A stretch of DNA of 64,000 nucleotides from Streptomyces ambofaciens ATCC 23877 (GCF_001267885.1 NZ_CP012382.1:6373001-6437000), one strand, 5' to 3'. Positions 1 to 8,630 are shown, counted from the stretch's first letter. Program-made: numbers and translations. Notes: generated by a model from the sequence alone, not told the origin.

Positions 1-1914
1 GCCGACGTCGACACGCTCGTGCAGACCTGGGCGTCCGCCAAGGCGACCCGCGGACACATGGGCCTGCGCGCGGCCACTGACGCCGTCACTGCCTGGAAGC
101 GTGTCAACTCGGCTAATGCGTCGACGAATCAGCCCAAGCTGACGGTCACATACAACTACCGGCCGCAGGACGGAACGGCCCAGCAGGCCGGCCCGCCCTT
201 CAGGTCCCACGAGGGCGTGTGGGGGGTCAACACCCTCACCCCGACCCTCAGGGACAAGTTCGAGGACGCGGACGGTGACCGGGTCAGCGGCAGCTTCCAG
301 GTCTACGACGCGGAGACCAACACGCCGATCACCACCCCGGCCGGGGACGGCGTACTCATCTCCGAATACGTGGAGCCCGGCGAATGGGCGACCGTGCAGG
401 TCCCGGACGAACTGACGGACGACAAGGCGTACAAGTTCCGCACCAACGCCTACGACGGCACCCACTACAACCTGGGCTGGTCCCCGTGGCGGACGTTCGT
501 CGTGGAGACCGCAGCGTCCGGCGTGCCCACCAACCTCCAGCCCGGCGACTCCTACACGATCAATGACCCCGAATTGATCGCCGATCCCGCTCGGATCGAG
601 GAAGTCATGAACCGGGACGGTAACCTCGAGGCCCTTGGGGTTCTGCCGCGCACCGGGCCTTCGGCAGCCGAGCCGACGGAGACGAAGGCCGTCTGGGAGC
701 GTACCTACACGGCTCCCAGCGACCGGTTCATACGCGGTCGCAAGCCGGAGAACAACGGGCTCGACCCGTACGACTACATCGCCGACATCGACGAATGCGT
801 GAATGCCGACGACTCCGACAACAGAGCCGGCTGGATCAAGAACCGCTTCTCGTACTGCCAGGAGACCCTGACAGTCATGCCGGCCATCCGCTGTGGTCTG
901 TGGCCGCCCGGGTGCTACGTCAAGGGCCTCTTCATCTCACGGAACACACTCATTGGGTACGGAAAAATCGGCGGCCTCGACGCCAGCCCCTACACCCGTT
1001 ACGTCGAGTTCGACTTCAACATCGACGTGAAAACCACCAACGGCGACTTCAGCAAGCCAGGATCCAAGCTGAAGGCCACCCTGGAATGCGAGGGCGACTG
1101 GGCCATCGGAGTCCCGTCGACGGCCAGGGATGAGGACGCGTGTTTCACCGGACTCTACGAGGGCCGTGAGGACTCCCCCAACCAGTGGAACGCCAACGGC
1201 GACACCAAATTCGATCTGTGGTCATTCGCACCCAAGATGCCCAACGTCGCCGACGGCGACCAGATCGCCACGGGACTGTTCACACCGATCCTCGAGTTCA
1301 CCATCCCGGGCTACGGTCAGGTCATTCCCTCTGAAGGCGAAGAAGGAGAGGTGCGCTTCGACAGCGCCGCCTACAATCAACGGGCACAGCTCGGGTCCGT
1401 GTTCCCCGACGCCACACCCGCCTTGCGCTACGACAGAAGTGACAAGAGCGTGCCCAACACAGCCGGCGAGCCGTACCTCGGAGTTGCCGCGGCGGCGGAC
1501 CACATCGGCGACACCCTCGATGACCCGAGCAGCACCTACCCGACGAAAACCGACAAGAATATACCCGGCGGGGATCCCTTGGACCCGTTGCACCGCCTGG
1601 TGCCGGGCTATGGGGTGACCGAGCGGGACCGCTATGACGCCAATCGTGCACTCGTCTCATCCACCTGCAACAGTAGCGGCATGCCAGGACGACCCGCCGA
1701 AGGGGAGAGTCTCGACTGCGACGAATTCCCCTTCGCGTCGAGCTACGAGGGCGCTGCCCGTCACCAGTACGAAGGTGACCAGTACCGCAACGACTTCTCT
1801 GTCCGCTACATCGACCCAACAGAGAACCAGGAAGCCGGTCGTCGTCTCGGCGCCTGGTACGACAACGACCGCATTCTGAGCCACGACCCGTACATCATCC
1901 GTATCGGCGACTGA
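1..1914 (+). CDS. Secreted DNRLRE / NucA-NucB nuclease-like protein, C-terminal part (5' end outside window)
   Basis: The reading frame is open from base 1, so the start lies upstream; 637 residues are visible. The first about 55 residues look like the end of a DNRLRE-type cell-surface domain (LVQTW, LRAA, AWKR, PKLTVTYNY). A fibronectin-like segment follows (FEDADGDRVSGSFQVYD, YKFRTNAYDG, LGWSPW). The last about 110 residues match a NucA/NucB-type DNase domain: the DCDEFPFASSYEG motif at about bases 1714-1752, then NQEAGRRLGAWY and an end of the form HDPYIIRI. The acidic pair in the motif is present, so the domain could be active. Known NucA/NucB proteins are secreted DNases; extracellular DNA degradation or competitor killing is an inference. 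An 11-bp hairpin follows 30 bases after the stop. A second protein with a degenerate version of this motif is encoded at 53211-55175. Confidence 0.8.
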   Translation, partial: ADVDTLVQTWASAKATRGHMGLRAATDAVTAWKRVNSANASTNQPKLTVTYNYRPQDGTAQQAGPPFRSHEGVWGVNTLTPTLRDKFEDADGDRVSGSFQVYDAETNTPITTPAGDGVLISEYVEPGEWATVQVPDELTDDKAYKFRTNAYDGTHYNLGWSPWRTFVVETAASGVPTNLQPGDSYTINDPELIADPARIEEVMNRDGNLEALGVLPRTGPSAAEPTETKAVWERTYTAPSDRFIRGRKPENNGLDPYDYIADIDECVNADDSDNRAGWIKNRFSYCQETLTVMPAIRCGLWPPGCYVKGLFISRNTLIGYGKIGGLDASPYTRYVEFDFNIDVKTTNGDFSKPGSKLKATLECEGDWAIGVPSTARDEDACFTGLYEGREDSPNQWNANGDTKFDLWSFAPKMPNVADGDQIATGLFTPILEFTIPGYGQVIPSEGEEGEVRFDSAAYNQRAQLGSVFPDATPALRYDRSDKSVPNTAGEPYLGVAAAADHIGDTLDDPSSTYPTKTDKNIPGGDPLDPLHRLVPGYGVTERDRYDANRALVSSTCNSSGMPGRPAEGESLDCDEFPFASSYEGAARHQYEGDQYRNDFSVRYIDPTENQEAGRRLGAWYDNDRILSHDPYIIRIGD

Positions 1915-1943
1915 ACGGGAGCGGTCCAGTCACACCGACAGTA

Positions 1944-1978
1944 TTGCGGGGCCGACCGACCACCGGCCGGCCCCGCAA
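1944..1978 (+). terminator. Rho-independent-like hairpin after the nuclease gene
   Basis: Perfect 11-bp inverted repeat TTGCGGGGCCG / CGGCCCCGCAA with a 13-nt loop. It lies between the rightward nuclease gene and the leftward gene ending at 1984, so it can serve both. There is no U-tract, as usual in Streptomyces. Confidence 0.7.
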
Positions 1979-1983
1979 CCTAG

Positions 1984-2475
1984 CTACTCAACGGAGATGC
2001 GCCAGATTTGCACGAGACAGTACAGATCCCTGTCCTTCAGCCTCTCGTCCCGCACCGAAGGAACCTCCAGGGTGCGCCACGAGAGCGGTGAGGTGAAGGG
2101 ACCACTTTCGCTGTTGAACATCCACTGCCACCGCATCCTGAACAGGCCGGGCGAGGGCAGGGTCAGCGGGACCTCTTGCCGCCCCCCGTCGATGGTGTAG
2201 ATGGCCAGGTCCCCACTGGGAAGTCGCATCTCCACCTCCTCTCGGCCGAACCACTGAGCAATCTCTTCTCCAGGGAGAGTGGACCAACTCTCCAGCCGCA
2301 CGGTGGCCCGAACCACCTGGGACGGTATCTGCATGTACACGAGACCAGGAGCGGAGAGCAACCACTTCGCGGAATCCGCCTCCACCCCAGGGGTATCGAC
2401 GGATGTGTCGTACACACCGAAGACGCCATCGCTTGGAGAAACACGGGCGTCGAATGCGTCCAATAGCCTGCTCAA
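1984..2475 (-). CDS. Hypothetical protein, start uncertain
   Basis: I do not recognise this protein. The frame reads 163 residues from a TTG at 2475 that has GAGAGG six bases upstream; no ATG or GTG in this frame is convincing. The sequence looks like a real soluble beta-rich protein (FGVYDTSVDTPG, LVYMQIPSQVVRATVRLESW, MRLPSGDLAIYTIDGG, MRWQWMFNSESGPF). Just upstream, a different frame reads MREVSLEQAIGRI, which may be the true N-terminus joined by a frameshift, so the gene could be broken. It is convergent with the NucA/NucB-type nuclease and lies beside decayed IS110 sequence. A role as an immunity protein is possible but nothing in the sequence shows it. Local GC is lower than in the neighbouring genes. 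Confidence 0.5.
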   Translation of the reverse strand: MSRLLDAFDARVSPSDGVFGVYDTSVDTPGVEADSAKWLLSAPGLVYMQIPSQVVRATVRLESWSTLPGEEIAQWFGREEVEMRLPSGDLAIYTIDGGRQEVPLTLPSPGLFRMRWQWMFNSESGPFTSPLSWRTLEVPSVRDERLKDRDLYCLVQIWRISVE

Positions 2476-2692
2476 GAGATACCTCTCGCATCGACAGTTG
2501 AGTCGCGAGCAGCATATGCGGCAGCAACCTGTTCTCCGGCCGCCGTCTCCGAGCGTGGACGACCGGCAGGGGCGCGGCGAAGCGTGGCACACAGAGCTCC
2601 GAATTCGTGAGCGCCACGCACACGCGAGTCGAGCCCCCTGACACGGACGCCCCTATAACGCGGGGGTGCAAGACACCGGTCTGGACCGGGGT

Positions 2693-2923
2693 GAAAACCT
2701 CGCGGGCCGCGTATCGCTTGAGGCACCGGATGGTCTCACGTCGGGTCTTGCCCACCTGGGTGCGTCGTTCGTCGTGCAACTGGGGACGGGGATCGTGGCG
2801 CAGGCGGCTGAAGACGATGCGGTGCGGGGCGGCGTTGGCCTGGCGGTCGCCGCCGTAGTCGAGTCGGCGTGTGCGCCGTCGGCCGGAGGAGTATTCGATG
2901 GGTCCAGCTGCCGTGCGGTCGCG
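2693..2923 (-). pseudogene. Remnant of an IS110-family transposase (C-terminal part)
   Basis: This leftward frame follows an in-frame stop at 2924-2926 and reads 77 residues typical of the C-terminal half of IS110/IS116 transposases: GPIEYSSGRRR, LDYGGDRQANAA, HRIVFSRLRHDPRPQ, DERRTQVGKTRRE and RCLKRYAAREVF. The N-terminal DEDD domain is absent and no start codon is present. The normal end of the protein is also eroded into unrelated codons after base 2693. It is a dead fragment older than the IS701 insertion next door. Confidence 0.75.
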
Positions 2924-3240
2924 TCAGGCACGGTCCTGAGCATTGCGAGGGCTCGGGCACACAGGTCTGCGAACGCGTCCACGTCGGCGCTCAGCACCAG
3001 CTCGGGCAGATGGTCCTCGGTGTCGCGGATATCAGAGGAGAGGGAGCGGGCGCGTGCGGCTCGTGCGTACGAGGCGGACACACGAGTCCATGGCCGGGCC
3101 TGGCCGACCACGCCGGTGCGGTCGGTCAGCTGCCGCAAGAGATGTGATCGGTCGACATCGGGGACGAACAGCAGCGGCGGCGAGCAGGTCGTTCTCGCGC
3201 CCCGGGCCACCGAAATCGGGCATACCCTCCAGTCCGAACC
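2924..3240. other. Decayed sequence between IS remnant and truncated gene
   Basis: No intact gene. On the minus strand bases about 3170 to 2913 stay open and read somewhat protein-like (FVPDVDRSHLLRQL, DHLPELVLSADVDAFADLCARAL), but there is no start and no clear family. It may be a piece of a gene destroyed by earlier insertions. Confidence 0.4.
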
Positions 3241-3261
3241 AATGCACCCGCGCCCGCACCG

Positions 3262-3360
3262 CTGGGTCTGTCGGGTTCGGACGCCGAGGACCTCGCGCTG
3301 TACCGGCAGAAGTTCGAGGGCCGGCTGCCGCAGTCGCTGGAGGAACTGCACGGCCCGGCA
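3262..3360 (+). pseudogene. Truncated gene fragment cut at the IS701 left end
   Basis: This rightward frame reads LGLSGSDAEDLALYRQKF followed by EGRLPQSLEELHGPA, clearly protein-like, and stops abruptly at the IS boundary (base 3361). From memory this resembles the N-terminal part of a small uncharacterised Streptomyces protein, but I cannot name it. The other half is not on the far side of the IS, where secDF begins at once. The gene was therefore already truncated, or its distal part was lost. Confidence 0.5.
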
Positions 3361-4785
3361 CTAGTAGTGCTTCGTTACGTTGAGTGATCTCGGTTGGTGG
3401 TGGGCAGCCTTCCAGGGTGAAGCTGGGGGAAGTGGAACGGCTCCGGGGCGAGTTAGCGGGGTTTGTTGCCGATGTGTTCGGGTCGTTGCCGCGTCGGGAT
3501 CAGCGGCGTTGGGGCGAGTGTTATCTGCGGGGCCTGATGCTCGATGGCCGGCGGAAGTCGGTCCAGCCGATGGCCGAGCGGCTGCCGGACGGGAACATGC
3601 AGGCCCTGCAGCAGTTCGTGAACCAGTCGCCGTGGGACCCGCTGCCGGTCAGACGGCGGACCGCCGAGCGGATCGCCGAGGTGATCACGCCCGAGGTGTG
3701 GGTTGTCGACGACGTGTCGTTCCCCAAGTGCGGCACCGCGTCGGCCGGCGTTGCACGCCAGTACTGCGGAGCCGTCGGCAAGCGGGCGAACTGCCAGGTC
3801 GCGGTCAGCGTCCACGCCGCCACCGACACCGCGTCCTGCCCGTTGAACTGGCAGCTGTATCTGCCGCGCGAGTGGACGGACGATCCGGACCGATGCCGCA
3901 GGGCGGGAGTACCCGACGACATCGTCCACCAGGAGAAATGGCGTCTCGCGCTCGGCCTGCTCGACACGCTCGGCGAGTGGCAGCTGAAGGCGCCGGTGGT
4001 GGTCGCCGACGCCGGCTACGGCGTCAGCACCCCCTTCCGGATCGGTCTCGAACAGCGTGGGCTGTCCTATGTTCTCGCCCTGACCGGGAAGGAAGTCGCC
4101 CACCGGGAGGATGCCGAGCCGCACCAGCCCGCTTACGGCGGGCTCGGTCCGCCGACGCTGGCCCGCTACCGCACTTCGCCACGAGCCGTCTCGGTCCTCG
4201 CGGTCGAGGCCGGCGCCGGCCGGTTCACCGAGGTGACCTGGCGACAGGGCAGCAAGGGCCCGATGGCCTCACGGTTCGCGGTGCTGACCGTGAGGCCTGC
4301 GGGCAAGCAGTCCCTGGCCTCAGCCCAGGAGGCGGGCGGCGGCCGCAGCAGGTGGGACGGCGTCCTGCCCACCCAGACACTCCTGGTCGAATGGCCGGAG
4401 GGCCACGACGCTCCGACCGGGTACTGGATATCGAATCTGCCCGCCACCACCCCGGTCGCTGACCTGGTGCGTTGGGCGAAGATGCGCTGGCGGATCGAGC
4501 ACGACTACCGCGAACTCAAGCACGGTCTGGGCCTGGACCACTTCGAGGGCCGCACCTGGCGCGGCTGGCACCACCACGTCACGCTCGTCACCGCCGCTCA
4601 GGCATTCCTCACCCTCAGGCGGCTCGACCCAAAAGCCCACACACCGGCCTGACCCTCTACCAGGCCCTCGACGTTCTTCAGGACCTCCTGAGGTGCTGGA
4701 CCGGTGCCTGCACCACCTGCGGACGGCCTCTACCCAACCCACAAAGCCGCCGCAGACAGCCCAGAACCTAACGAAGCACTACTAG
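3361..4785 (+). mobile_element. IS701-family insertion sequence with CTAG target duplication
   Basis: Perfect terminal inverted repeats TAGTGCTTCGTTA at 3365-3377 and 4769-4781 bound a 1417-bp element. Each end is flanked by CTAG (3361-3364 and 4782-4785), fitting the 4-bp YTAR target duplication reported for IS701 elements. One transposase gene fills the element. The right-hand CTAG contains the TAG stop codon of the leftward secDF gene (4782-4784), so insertion left the SecDF protein intact. Intact ends and duplication indicate a recent insertion. Confidence 0.9.
3384..4652 (+). CDS. IS701-family transposase (C-terminus possibly in the -1 frame)
   Basis: DDE transposase of the IS701 group, 422 residues in this frame. 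Visible landmarks are VWVVDDVSFPKCG with the first catalytic Asp, VVVADAGYGVSTPFR with the second, and the C-terminal MRWRIEHDYRELKHGLGLDHFEGR block typical of IS4-superfamily enzymes. GTG at 3417 is an alternative start. The frame ends early at 4650-4652 after DPKAHTPA, but the -1 frame continues as PKSPHTGLTLYQALDVLQ to a TAA inside the right inverted repeat (4769-4771). The switch falls on C-CCA-AAA (4628-4634), a classical -1 slippery heptamer. Either programmed frameshifting makes the full 460-residue protein or this is a simple indel. Confidence 0.85.
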   Translation: MISVGGGQPSRVKLGEVERLRGELAGFVADVFGSLPRRDQRRWGECYLRGLMLDGRRKSVQPMAERLPDGNMQALQQFVNQSPWDPLPVRRRTAERIAEVITPEVWVVDDVSFPKCGTASAGVARQYCGAVGKRANCQVAVSVHAATDTASCPLNWQLYLPREWTDDPDRCRRAGVPDDIVHQEKWRLALGLLDTLGEWQLKAPVVVADAGYGVSTPFRIGLEQRGLSYVLALTGKEVAHREDAEPHQPAYGGLGPPTLARYRTSPRAVSVLAVEAGAGRFTEVTWRQGSKGPMASRFAVLTVRPAGKQSLASAQEAGGGRSRWDGVLPTQTLLVEWPEGHDAPTGYWISNLPATTPVADLVRWAKMRWRIEHDYRELKHGLGLDHFEGRTWRGWHHHVTLVTAAQAFLTLRRLDPKAHTPA

Positions 4786-7256
4786 ACCTCCCCCTGGGAA
4801 ACCTCCTGCCGTCGTGGGCGCCGGCTTCCCGGCTTCTCCGCGGTGGGATCCGCCCGCCCCGCGCGGCGCGGGGTGCGGCGCCCGGTGGCCCGGCCGTGCA
4901 GCTCGACGGCGAGCGGAGCCGCGGTGAACACCGACGAGTACGTGCCCACCACCACGCCGATCAGCAGGGCGAGGGCGAAGTCGGTGAGCGAGCCCTCGGC
5001 GAGTACGGCCAGGGCGGCCAGGATGAGCACCGCGCCCGTTCCCGTGTTGACCGTGCGCGGCAGCGTCTGGAGGATCGCCCGGTTGGCGAGCCGGGCGAAG
5101 GGCGTCCCGCGGTCCTTCCCGAGCAGCTCCCGGACGCGGTCGAACAGGACGACCGAGTCGTTGACCGAGTAGCCGACGACCGTCAGCAGCGCGGCCAGGA
5201 ACACCCCGTCGATCGGCTTGCCGAGCCAGGCGAACACACCCACCAGGACGACCACGTCGTGCGCGAGCGCTCCGACGGCGGCCGTGCCGAACAGCAGCCG
5301 GAAACGGGCGGCGAGGTACAGGAGCTGGGCGCCGAGGGCCAGGCCGAGGGCGATGAGGGCGTCCCGGCGCAGCTCCTCGCCGAGGCTGGGCCCGATCAGC
5401 TCGTCGCGGACCTTCACGGTGTCGCCGCCGAGGGCGCCGACGGCCCCGGTGACGGCTGCCGCCTCGTCGTCGGTCAGCTCCTCGGTGCGCACCGTGAGCC
5501 CGTGGTCGCCGGAGGACTGGACGACCGCGCGCGGGAAGCCGGCCTCGGCCAGGGCCGTACGGGCCCGTTCGGGGTCGACCTCGGTGGCGGTGGAGTACTC
5601 GATGAGCCGTCCGCCGGTGAACTCGATGCCGAAGTCGAGTCCGCGGGCCAGGACGCCCGAGCCGGCCAGCACCAGGACGGCGCCGGAGGCGGCCAGCCAG
5701 CGACGGGGGCGGCGCATCAGGAACGGGTCGCGGCGCAGCAGGGCGTCGCGGACCGGGCCGGTGCCGGCGATGCCGGTGAGGTGGGGGCGGCGGAGGACGG
5801 ACGGGCGGCTCGCGGCGAACTCGGTGAGCACCCGCGTGATCACCAGGGCGCTGACCATGGAGGCGAGGACGCCGATGCCCAGGGTGACGCCGAAGCCCTT
5901 GACCGGGCCGGACGCGAGGAAGAACAGCAGGGCGGCGGCGATGAGCGTGGTGATGTTGGAGTCGGCGATCGCGCTGAACGCGCTGCGGAAGCCGGCCGTC
6001 AGCGCGGAACGCGTACTGGGCCGGCCGCGGGCGGCCTGCTCCTCGCGGGCGCGTTCGAACACCAGGACGTTGGCGTCCACCGCCATGCCGATCGCCAGGA
6101 CGAAACCCGCCAGCCCGGGCAGGGTCAGGGTCGCGCCGATCGCGGCCAGGGCGGCGTAGGAGATGAGGCCGTAGCAGAGCAGGGCCACGGCCGCGAGGGC
6201 GCCCATGAGGCGGTAGACGGCGATGATGAACAGCGCGGTCAGCGCGGTGCCGACGACGGCGGCCCAGGTGCCGGCCGAGATCGCCTCGTCGCCCAGCGTG
6301 GCCCCGATGGTGCGCTGTTCCACCGTCTCCACCGGGACGGGCAGGGCGCCGCCCTCGACGAGCAGGGCGAGTTCGCGGGCCTCGGCGTCGTCGAAGGAAC
6401 CGGTGATCCGGGTGGAGCCGCCGGAGATGCCCGCTCCGCAGGCCACCGACGGGTCGACCTGCGGCGAGGAGATGATCTTGTCGTCGAGCACGATGGCGAT
6501 CCGGCGCCGGTCGTCACCGGCCGGGTGGCAGGCCGCCTCGCCGGTCACCCGGGCCCACCGGTCGCTGCCCGCGTCCTCGAAGTCCACGGTGACGTGCCAC
6601 CCCGCGCCGCCCTGCTGGTCGAAGCGGGCGTCGGCGCCCTTGACGTCCTGCCCGGTCAGGGCGGCGCCGTCGAGCCGGAGGGGCCGGCCGGACTCGTCGG
6701 GCAGCACGCGCTCGCCGGACCGGTCGGAATCGGCCTTCCCGGCTTCCCCGGCCTTCCCGGCTTCCCCGGCCTTCCCTGGGTTTCCGGCCTCCTTCTCCGC
6801 ACCGGTGTCACCCGCCTTCCCGGTCACCTCGGCCGGGCCGAGGACCGAGTGGACGGTGAGCTGCGCGGTGCGGCCCAGTACGTCGGCCGCCTGCTGCGGA
6901 TCCTGGACGCCGGGCAGTTCGACGACGACGCGGTGGTCACCGGAGCGGACGATGGTCGGCTCGGCGACGCCGAGCGCGTCGATGCGGCCGCGCAGCACCT
7001 CCACCGTGCGGTCGGTGGCCTCGGCGTCCGCGTCGGTGGTGGGGGTGGAGCGGGTCTCCAGGACGATCTGGGTGCCGCCGCGCAGATCGAGTCCGAGGCG
7101 GATCGGCATGGTGACGGCGATGCCCACGGCCACGGCCAGCACGGCCAGGGCGATCAGCGCACGGGTGCGCAGACCGTCGGACCGGGACCGGGACCGGGAC
7201 TTCGACCGGGAGCGGCCGCGGGAACGTTTCGACAAGGGGATACGGGAGCGCTGCAA
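4782..7256 (-). CDS. secDF: SecDF, fused protein-export membrane protein
   Basis: SecD and SecF fused in one 824-residue polypeptide; accessory RND-type subunits of the Sec translocon that use proton motive force to finish export. SecD landmarks: an N-terminal membrane segment (about residues 31-50), GLDLRGGTQIVLE, and the GFVLAIGMAVDANVLVFER transmembrane block. SecF landmarks: FGIEFTGGRLIEYS and VVGYSVNDSVVLFDRVRE. The start is TTG at 7256 with GGAGG six bases upstream; longer forms would run into the upstream gene and are proline-rich junk. The first about 30 residues are an Arg/Ser repeat (SRSKSRSRSRS) coded by a short DNA repeat. The first periplasmic domain carries a Gly-Ala-Glu-Lys repeat linker. 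Streptomyces usually also has separate secD and secF genes near ruvB, so this is probably a second copy. Confidence 0.9.
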   Translation of the reverse strand: MQRSRIPLSKRSRGRSRSKSRSRSRSDGLRTRALIALAVLAVAVGIAVTMPIRLGLDLRGGTQIVLETRSTPTTDADAEATDRTVEVLRGRIDALGVAEPTIVRSGDHRVVVELPGVQDPQQAADVLGRTAQLTVHSVLGPAEVTGKAGDTGAEKEAGNPGKAGEAGKAGEAGKADSDRSGERVLPDESGRPLRLDGAALTGQDVKGADARFDQQGGAGWHVTVDFEDAGSDRWARVTGEAACHPAGDDRRRIAIVLDDKIISSPQVDPSVACGAGISGGSTRITGSFDDAEARELALLVEGGALPVPVETVEQRTIGATLGDEAISAGTWAAVVGTALTALFIIAVYRLMGALAAVALLCYGLISYAALAAIGATLTLPGLAGFVLAIGMAVDANVLVFERAREEQAARGRPSTRSALTAGFRSAFSAIADSNITTLIAAALLFFLASGPVKGFGVTLGIGVLASMVSALVITRVLTEFAASRPSVLRRPHLTGIAGTGPVRDALLRRDPFLMRRPRRWLAASGAVLVLAGSGVLARGLDFGIEFTGGRLIEYSTATEVDPERARTALAEAGFPRAVVQSSGDHGLTVRTEELTDDEAAAVTGAVGALGGDTVKVRDELIGPSLGEELRRDALIALGLALGAQLLYLAARFRLLFGTAAVGALAHDVVVLVGVFAWLGKPIDGVFLAALLTVVGYSVNDSVVLFDRVRELLGKDRGTPFARLANRAILQTLPRTVNTGTGAVLILAALAVLAEGSLTDFALALLIGVVVGTYSSVFTAAPLAVELHGRATGRRTPRRAGRADPTAEKPGSRRPRRQEVSQGEV

Positions 7257-7344
7257 CAGGGGCCTCCGGCGGGCACGCCGCGGCAGCGGCCTGCGCGGCC
7301 GCGGCGGAAGAGGAAAGGGACGGGTGTACGCGTCGCGTACGTGC

Positions 7345-7758
7345 TCAGGTGCCGGAGGGGGCGGGAGGTGCCCGGCCGCGGTCGTGATGTGTGCGGCCGG
7401 GGGAGAGGGCCACGGCGCCGGACCCGGCGGGGGTGCGCCCGCCGGCGGCCGGGGCGGCGCCCGCGGAGCGCGGGGCGGTGGCGGGGCGGTCCGGCGGCGC
7501 CGGGCGCTCACCGAGGTGGTCGTGCCGTGCCCTGGCCCGGTCGGAGCAGGGCGTGGCGCAGCCGTCGTCGGCGTGGTGGTCGGCGGCCGGGTGCGGGGCG
7601 GTCGTCACCGCGTGGGCCGGTGGTGCCACCGCTGCCGCGCCGCCCGTGCCGGTCGCGGACCCGGCCGGGACCAGGGTCAGCAGGACGGCCAGCAGCGCGG
7701 TGAGCGCCGCCGCGAGCGGGTGGACCGTCGCGGGGGCGGTGCGACCTGCGGGGCGCAT
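7345..7758 (-). CDS. Small predicted secreted or membrane protein, His/Pro-rich
   Basis: 137 residues from ATG 7758, with GAGAGGGGA upstream. The N-terminus is a signal-peptide-like hydrophobic stretch (HPLAAALTALLAVLLTLVPAGSA), so the product is exported or membrane-anchored. The rest is low complexity, rich in Ala, Pro, Arg and His, with two cysteines in DDGCATPCSD. No family recognised. It lies 88 bases upstream of the chosen secDF start on the same strand, so the two may be co-transcribed. Confidence 0.6.
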   Translation of the reverse strand: MRPAGRTAPATVHPLAAALTALLAVLLTLVPAGSATGTGGAAAVAPPAHAVTTAPHPAADHHADDGCATPCSDRARARHDHLGERPAPPDRPATAPRSAGAAPAAGGRTPAGSGAVALSPGRTHHDRGRAPPAPSGT

Positions 7759-7869
7759 GCACCGTCCCCTCTCGTCAGGGTGTCGTGTGAGCCGGACCGT
7801 CCGGCGGAAGGGGAGCCCGGGGCCCCGGCCCGGGAGTGGGTGGCCGGAGCCCCGGACGGATCAGGGGCG

Positions 7870-8628
7870 TCAGGGTTCGATGAGGCCGGCGCGGATGGCG
7901 TAGCGGGTGAGTTCCAGACGGTCGCGCAGACCGAGCTTCTGCAGCAGGTTCGCCCGGTGCCGCTGGACGGTCTTGACGCTGATGAAGAGGATCTCGGCGA
8001 TCTCCTTCGAGGAGTGGCCCTCGGCGACGAGCTTGAGGACCTCCTCCTCCCGGGGCGTCAGGATGTGGTCGGCGCTCTCCTCGCCGTGCCGGACCCGGTC
8101 GAGGTAGTTGCGGATCAGGGCGGTCACCGCGCCCGGGTAGAGGAAGGGCTCGTCCCGCATCGCGGCCCGGCAGGCGGCGACCAGATCGCGGTCGGCGACG
8201 GACTTCAGGACGTATCCGCAGGCCCCCGACTTCAGCGCCTGGAACAGGTACTGCTCGTTGTCGTGCATCGTCAGCATGAGGATGCGCAGCCCCGGCTTCA
8301 GCGCGGCCAGCTCGCGGGCGGCCTGCAGACCGGTCAGACGCGGCATCGCGATGTCCAGGACGGCCAGGTCGACGGCGTTCGCCCGCGCCATCTCGATCGC
8401 CTCCGCACCGTCCCCGGCCTCGGCGACCACCTCCAGGTCCGGCTCCCGGTCGAGGATGAGCCGTACGCCGCGGCGCACCAGCGCGTGGTCGTCGGCGAGC
8501 AGGATGCGGATCCGCGCCGGGTCGGACGCGGGCCCGGGGGACCCGGGCGCCGTCGACGCGGCGGACGCGGTGGTTCCGGAACCGGACGGCTCGGGCCGGG
8601 AACGGTCGGGCAGGGACGGGTCGGGCAT
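7870..8628 (-). CDS. NarL/FixJ-type response regulator
   Basis: 252-residue two-component response regulator. The receiver domain spans about residues 38-160 (RIRILLADDHALVRRG, acidic D46/D47, phosphoacceptor D92 in VLDIAMP, K in YVLKS). A LuxR-type helix-turn-helix ends the protein (LTPREEEVLKLVAEGHSSKEIA, SVKTVQRHRANLLQKL). The ATG at 8628 is chosen because it lies two bases after the kinase stop; the first about 35 residues are a Ser/Pro-rich extension. It is translationally coupled to the sensor kinase encoded just upstream. Target genes are not evident; the divergent DksA-like operon is the obvious candidate. Confidence 0.92.
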   Translation of the reverse strand: MPDPSLPDRSRPEPSGSGTTASAASTAPGSPGPASDPARIRILLADDHALVRRGVRLILDREPDLEVVAEAGDGAEAIEMARANAVDLAVLDIAMPRLTGLQAARELAALKPGLRILMLTMHDNEQYLFQALKSGACGYVLKSVADRDLVAACRAAMRDEPFLYPGAVTALIRNYLDRVRHGEESADHILTPREEEVLKLVAEGHSSKEIAEILFISVKTVQRHRANLLQKLGLRDRLELTRYAIRAGLIEP

Positions 8629-8630
8629 GG

